Below are positions 6,617-8,526 of a DNA stretch of 8,526 nt, piece by piece (positions within the stretch are counted from its first letter, which is position 1; each line of letters begins with the position of its first letter). The position numbers were made by a program, and so were the translations under genes. Origin of the DNA: Chloroflexota bacterium (GTDB lineage Bacteria > Chloroflexota > Dormibacteria > CF-121). Where the stretch lies: contig VBFX01000242.1 in the NCBI GenBank assembly GCA_005889395.1, forward strand, positions 1 through 8,526, in the 5' to 3' direction. Below the pieces are notes generated by a model. That model saw only the letters and a program-made list of their open reading frames with translations. It was not told the DNA's origin and did no database searches.

Positions 6617-8323
6617 TCAATCCACCCACCAGTCCGCGGCGTTCCACAAGGTGGTGTCTGGCGCGGCGTTGGGCGCGAGGTTGTGCAGATGCGGGCTGGC
6701 CATCACTACGAGAACGCGCTCAAACAGTGGTAGCTCGAAGCCAAGCCGAGCGTAGGCGCGCTCGAAGGCCGCGTACGATCGCGCCCGCTCGATGGTGTCG
6801 AGCGATGTCCGCCCCTTGTCCAGATTCCGGTCGACGTCCGCGCTGCTGAAACGCCCGAAGTTCGAGCCCTGCCCCTGGTTCTTGTCCGTGGGAATTTCCG
6901 AGGAGTGCTCGAGCGGGTAGACCCCGTCAGGATCGGGACCGATGCTCCAGGTCCACAATCCGGCTTCGAATTGACCGCGCTCCAGCAGGCCGCCCTGCGC
7001 GTAGCCGCTGAATAGCTCGCTGGGGTGGGCCTCGGTCGCGGTCACCTCGGCGCCGACCTTTCGCCATTGGGCGATCAGTTCATCGCGCACGCCGCTGCGC
7101 AATGGGCTGCCGAGCGCCGTCACAATGTGAAAACTTAGACGACGTCCGTTCTTGCTGCGAATACCGTCGGCACCGGCGACCCAACCGTCGCCGTCGAGCA
7201 GTTTGGCGGCGGCGGCCACGTCGTACGTCAGCGAGACATCCGGGTCATGGAAGGCGGCCAGCGTGCTGGGGATGGGGGACTCCGCGAGCCGGGCCCGGTC
7301 ACCGTAAAACTTCTTGACAAGGCCGGGACGGTCGATCGCCGCGCGCAGCGCCTGAAGCAGCGCGGGATCATTCTTCCAGGGCGGGGACAGGCCGGTCAGC
7401 GGGTTGGGGTCGGACTGGTTGAACGTCACCTGTTCGTAGGCGAGTTGGGAACGTCGCTGCACCGTCACGGCGCCGGTATTCGCTCGTGTGGCGAGCTGAT
7501 CATCCGGCAGCTCGAGTGCCAGTGAGACCTGGCCGGCCCGAGCCGCATCTATCAGCTGTCCCGCTTCCGGATAGATCTTGTACACAATGCCGTCCAGGTG
7601 CGCCCGGCGCCCGGCGCGCCCTTGCGACCAGGCATCGTTGCGCACCAAGGCGATGTGATCGTCGGGGACCAGCTCCGAGATCTTGAACGGGCCGCTGACG
7701 ACGTCGGGGCGCCCCCAGAAGGCATTCGTCGCAAGCTGTTCCGGAGCGATGCCGGCCAGGCGATGCTGCGGCAGCACCGCGGGAAACAGGTTGAGAAACT
7801 TGGGGTAGACGCGATCGAAATGGAGCGTGAAGCGCTGCTGGTCGCGGATGTCGATACGTGAGATCGCCCGATAGCCGTCAGGCGACAGGACTCCCTGCAC
7901 CTTGGGATTGACGATCAGCCCCCAGGTAAAGGCGACATCGTAGGGCGTCAGCGGCTCGCCGTCGGACCAGCGCAATCCCGCACGGAGCCGGTAGGTCACG
8001 TCTACCGTGCCGGCAGCACGATTCCATTTAACGTCGCCGTTCTCGAGGGTCGGCACGCGTTCCACCAGGTCGGGTACCGGTTGCATGTTGGGGTCCAACC
8101 GCACGAGGCCCGAATAGAGCATCGCGTCCAGCTGCGCTGCCGGGACTTCTTCGTTGAAGAGTGGCGAAAAGTTGGTCGGGCTCTCCCAGTCGCCGACCGC
8201 CAGCGTGCCGCCCTCGTGGCGGGCGGGCTCTGCTTGATACTGCGACGCCGACGGACTGGCGCTGCCCAGCGAGATCCCATGCACCGATGGCAGGGAGCTG
8301 CAGCCACCCACAAGTGGAAGCAC
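6617..8323 (-). CDS. ABC transporter substrate-binding lipoprotein, SBP_bac_5 peptide family (SBP-A)
   Basis: The protein is a full-length SBP_bac_5 extracytoplasmic solute-binding protein of 568 residues when read from GTG 8323. Landmarks are VPTLENGDVKW (90-100), RLRAGLRWSDGEPLTPYDVA, a ligand-lobe segment GPFKISELVPDDHIALVRND, LLQALRAAIDRPGLV, and the typical tail TLWNAADWWVD. It shares the VPTLENGDVK block and overall plan with SBP-B, so the two are tandem paralogues; unlike SBP-B it has a single cysteine. That cysteine (LVGGC, Cys8 from GTG 8323) is a plausible lipidation site, but only seven residues would precede it, with no basic n-region and no Shine-Dalgarno. The in-frame sequence upstream reads SHRGPLRAALVALAVLPLVG, a good signal peptide, with no ATG, GTG or TTG in frame back to the window edge. 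The real start is therefore unresolved: a CTG at 8329, an ACG in the repeats, or a sequence error. No permease or ATPase gene is seen next to it. Confidence 0.86.
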   Translation of the reverse strand: MLPLVGGCSSLPSVHGISLGSASPSASQYQAEPARHEGGTLAVGDWESPTNFSPLFNEEVPAAQLDAMLYSGLVRLDPNMQPVPDLVERVPTLENGDVKWNRAAGTVDVTYRLRAGLRWSDGEPLTPYDVAFTWGLIVNPKVQGVLSPDGYRAISRIDIRDQQRFTLHFDRVYPKFLNLFPAVLPQHRLAGIAPEQLATNAFWGRPDVVSGPFKISELVPDDHIALVRNDAWSQGRAGRRAHLDGIVYKIYPEAGQLIDAARAGQVSLALELPDDQLATRANTGAVTVQRRSQLAYEQVTFNQSDPNPLTGLSPPWKNDPALLQALRAAIDRPGLVKKFYGDRARLAESPIPSTLAAFHDPDVSLTYDVAAAAKLLDGDGWVAGADGIRSKNGRRLSFHIVTALGSPLRSGVRDELIAQWRKVGAEVTATEAHPSELFSGYAQGGLLERGQFEAGLWTWSIGPDPDGVYPLEHSSEIPTDKNQGQGSNFGRFSSADVDRNLDKGRTSLDTIERARSYAAFERAYARLGFELPLFERVLVVMASPHLHNLAPNAAPDTTLWNAADWWVD

Positions 8324-8346
8324 GGCCAGGGCAACGAGCGCGGCCC

Positions 8347-8450
8347 TAAGCGGCCCCCGGTGTGAAAAGGGCCGCGTGGCTTTAAGCGGACCCCAGCGTG
8401 GAAAGGGCCGCGTGGCTTTAAGCGGACCCCAGCGTGGAAAGGGCCGCGTG
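8347..8450 (-). repeat. 36-bp tandem repeat, 2.9 copies, between the SHOCT gene and SBP-A
   Basis: Copies lie at 8347-8382, 8383-8418 and 8419-8450 (the last lacks four bases). Copies 2 and 3 are identical over 32 bases; copy 1 differs from copy 2 at four of 36. On the - strand 36 bp is exactly 12 codons, and in the SBP-A frame copies 2 and 3 read TRPFPRWGPLKA while copy 1 reads TRPFSHRGPLRA, leading straight into the hydrophobic signal-peptide core. The frame has no stop but also no standard start. Each unit also holds GGGCCGC and a GCGGACCC or GCGGCCC partner, able to form hairpins. The near-identity of copies 2 and 3 points to recent duplication. Possible roles are a terminator or attenuator array, a duplicated signal-peptide n-region, or terminal repeats of an insertion sequence. 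Confidence 0.88.
8365..8394 (-). terminator. Candidate intrinsic terminator or attenuator hairpin within the repeats
   Basis: On the - strand GGG-U-CCGC (8393-8386) can pair with GCGGCCC (8375-8369), giving a seven-pair GC stem with one bulged U and a ten-base loop, followed by UUUU (8368-8365). A second, near-identical hairpin sits at 8405-8429 with UUU after it. Both follow the SHOCT gene stop at 8453-8451, where a terminator would be expected. Copy 1 also offers a competing, perfect pairing: GGGCCGC 8369-8375 with GCGGCCC 8350-8356 or 8340-8346. The U-run is short, so termination strength is uncertain. Confidence 0.35.
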
Positions 8451-8526
8451 TTAGATGTTATCGAGGATCTTGCGCCGCTTTCGCTGGAATTCGCTCTCGG
8501 TGATGGCTCCGCGCTTGCGAAGCTTG
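8451..8526 (-). CDS. C-terminal end of a SHOCT-domain protein (partial)
   Basis: Only the last 24 codons before the TAA at 8453-8451 are in the window. They read KLRKRGAITESEFQRKRRKI followed by LDNI. This fits the SHOCT motif, a short C-terminal helical hairpin in which 'L..L...G.IT..EF...K..L' is conserved. SHOCT tails occur on many small bacterial proteins, often after membrane segments or a PH-like domain, and are thought to mediate oligomerisation. The rest of the protein lies beyond the right edge, so its main function cannot be told. It is on the same strand as SBP-A, separated by the 36-bp repeats. Confidence 0.8.
   Translation of the reverse strand, partial: KLRKRGAITESEFQRKRRKILDNI

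Noticed and set aside
8347..8450. CRISPR array (repeat length 36 bp)
   Set aside because: The copies are directly head to tail with no unique spacers, so the length match to CRISPR repeats is coincidental.

Overview
This GC-rich window (clearly above 60% G+C by eye) comes from a bacterial chromosome. The gene families point to a soil-type actinobacterium or a Chloroflexota/Dormibacteraeota-like lineage: a DUF222 ('13E12 repeat') HNH protein, a TldD with an HESCGH metal site, SBP_bac_5 lipoproteins and a SHOCT-tail protein. The phylum is an inference from family flavour only. No tRNA, rRNA, CRISPR array or transposase gene was seen.

Layout. The left end (about 44-1217, + strand) holds one DUF222-HNH gene that is split by a one-base frameshift near 209-213. 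Everything else is on the - strand, so transcription runs from the right edge to the left. In order: the last 24 residues of a SHOCT-domain protein (8526-8451); about 100 bp of 36-bp tandem repeats (8347-8450); a first oligopeptide-type substrate-binding lipoprotein (SBP-A, 8323-6617); a 147-bp intergenic stretch with a good sigma-70-like promoter, a perfect 8-bp hairpin and a strong Shine-Dalgarno; a second, paralogous lipoprotein (SBP-B, 6469 to about 4769) whose 3' end runs straight into tldD; tldD (4767-3325); tldE/pmbA (3328-1985); and a class-I glutamine-amidotransferase-like gamma-glutamyl hydrolase of peptidase family C26 (1988-1260). The C26 gene converges on the HNH gene with a 42-bp gap.

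How the genes may work together. TldD and TldE form a heterodimeric metalloprotease that degrades unfolded or modified peptides. tldD, tldE and the C26 gene are joined by 4-nt stop/start overlaps (ATGA, then TTGA), which indicates translational coupling. Two peptide-type binding lipoproteins lie directly upstream on the same strand. The simplest reading is a peptide capture and breakdown module in which TldDE handles unusual linear peptides and the C26 enzyme handles gamma-glutamyl bonds. This is inference: no permease or ATPase gene is visible.

Odd points worth checking are the 36-bp repeats that stay in frame with SBP-A, the missing normal start of SBP-A, the loss of the SBP-B C-terminus at the tldD junction, and the frameshift in the HNH gene.
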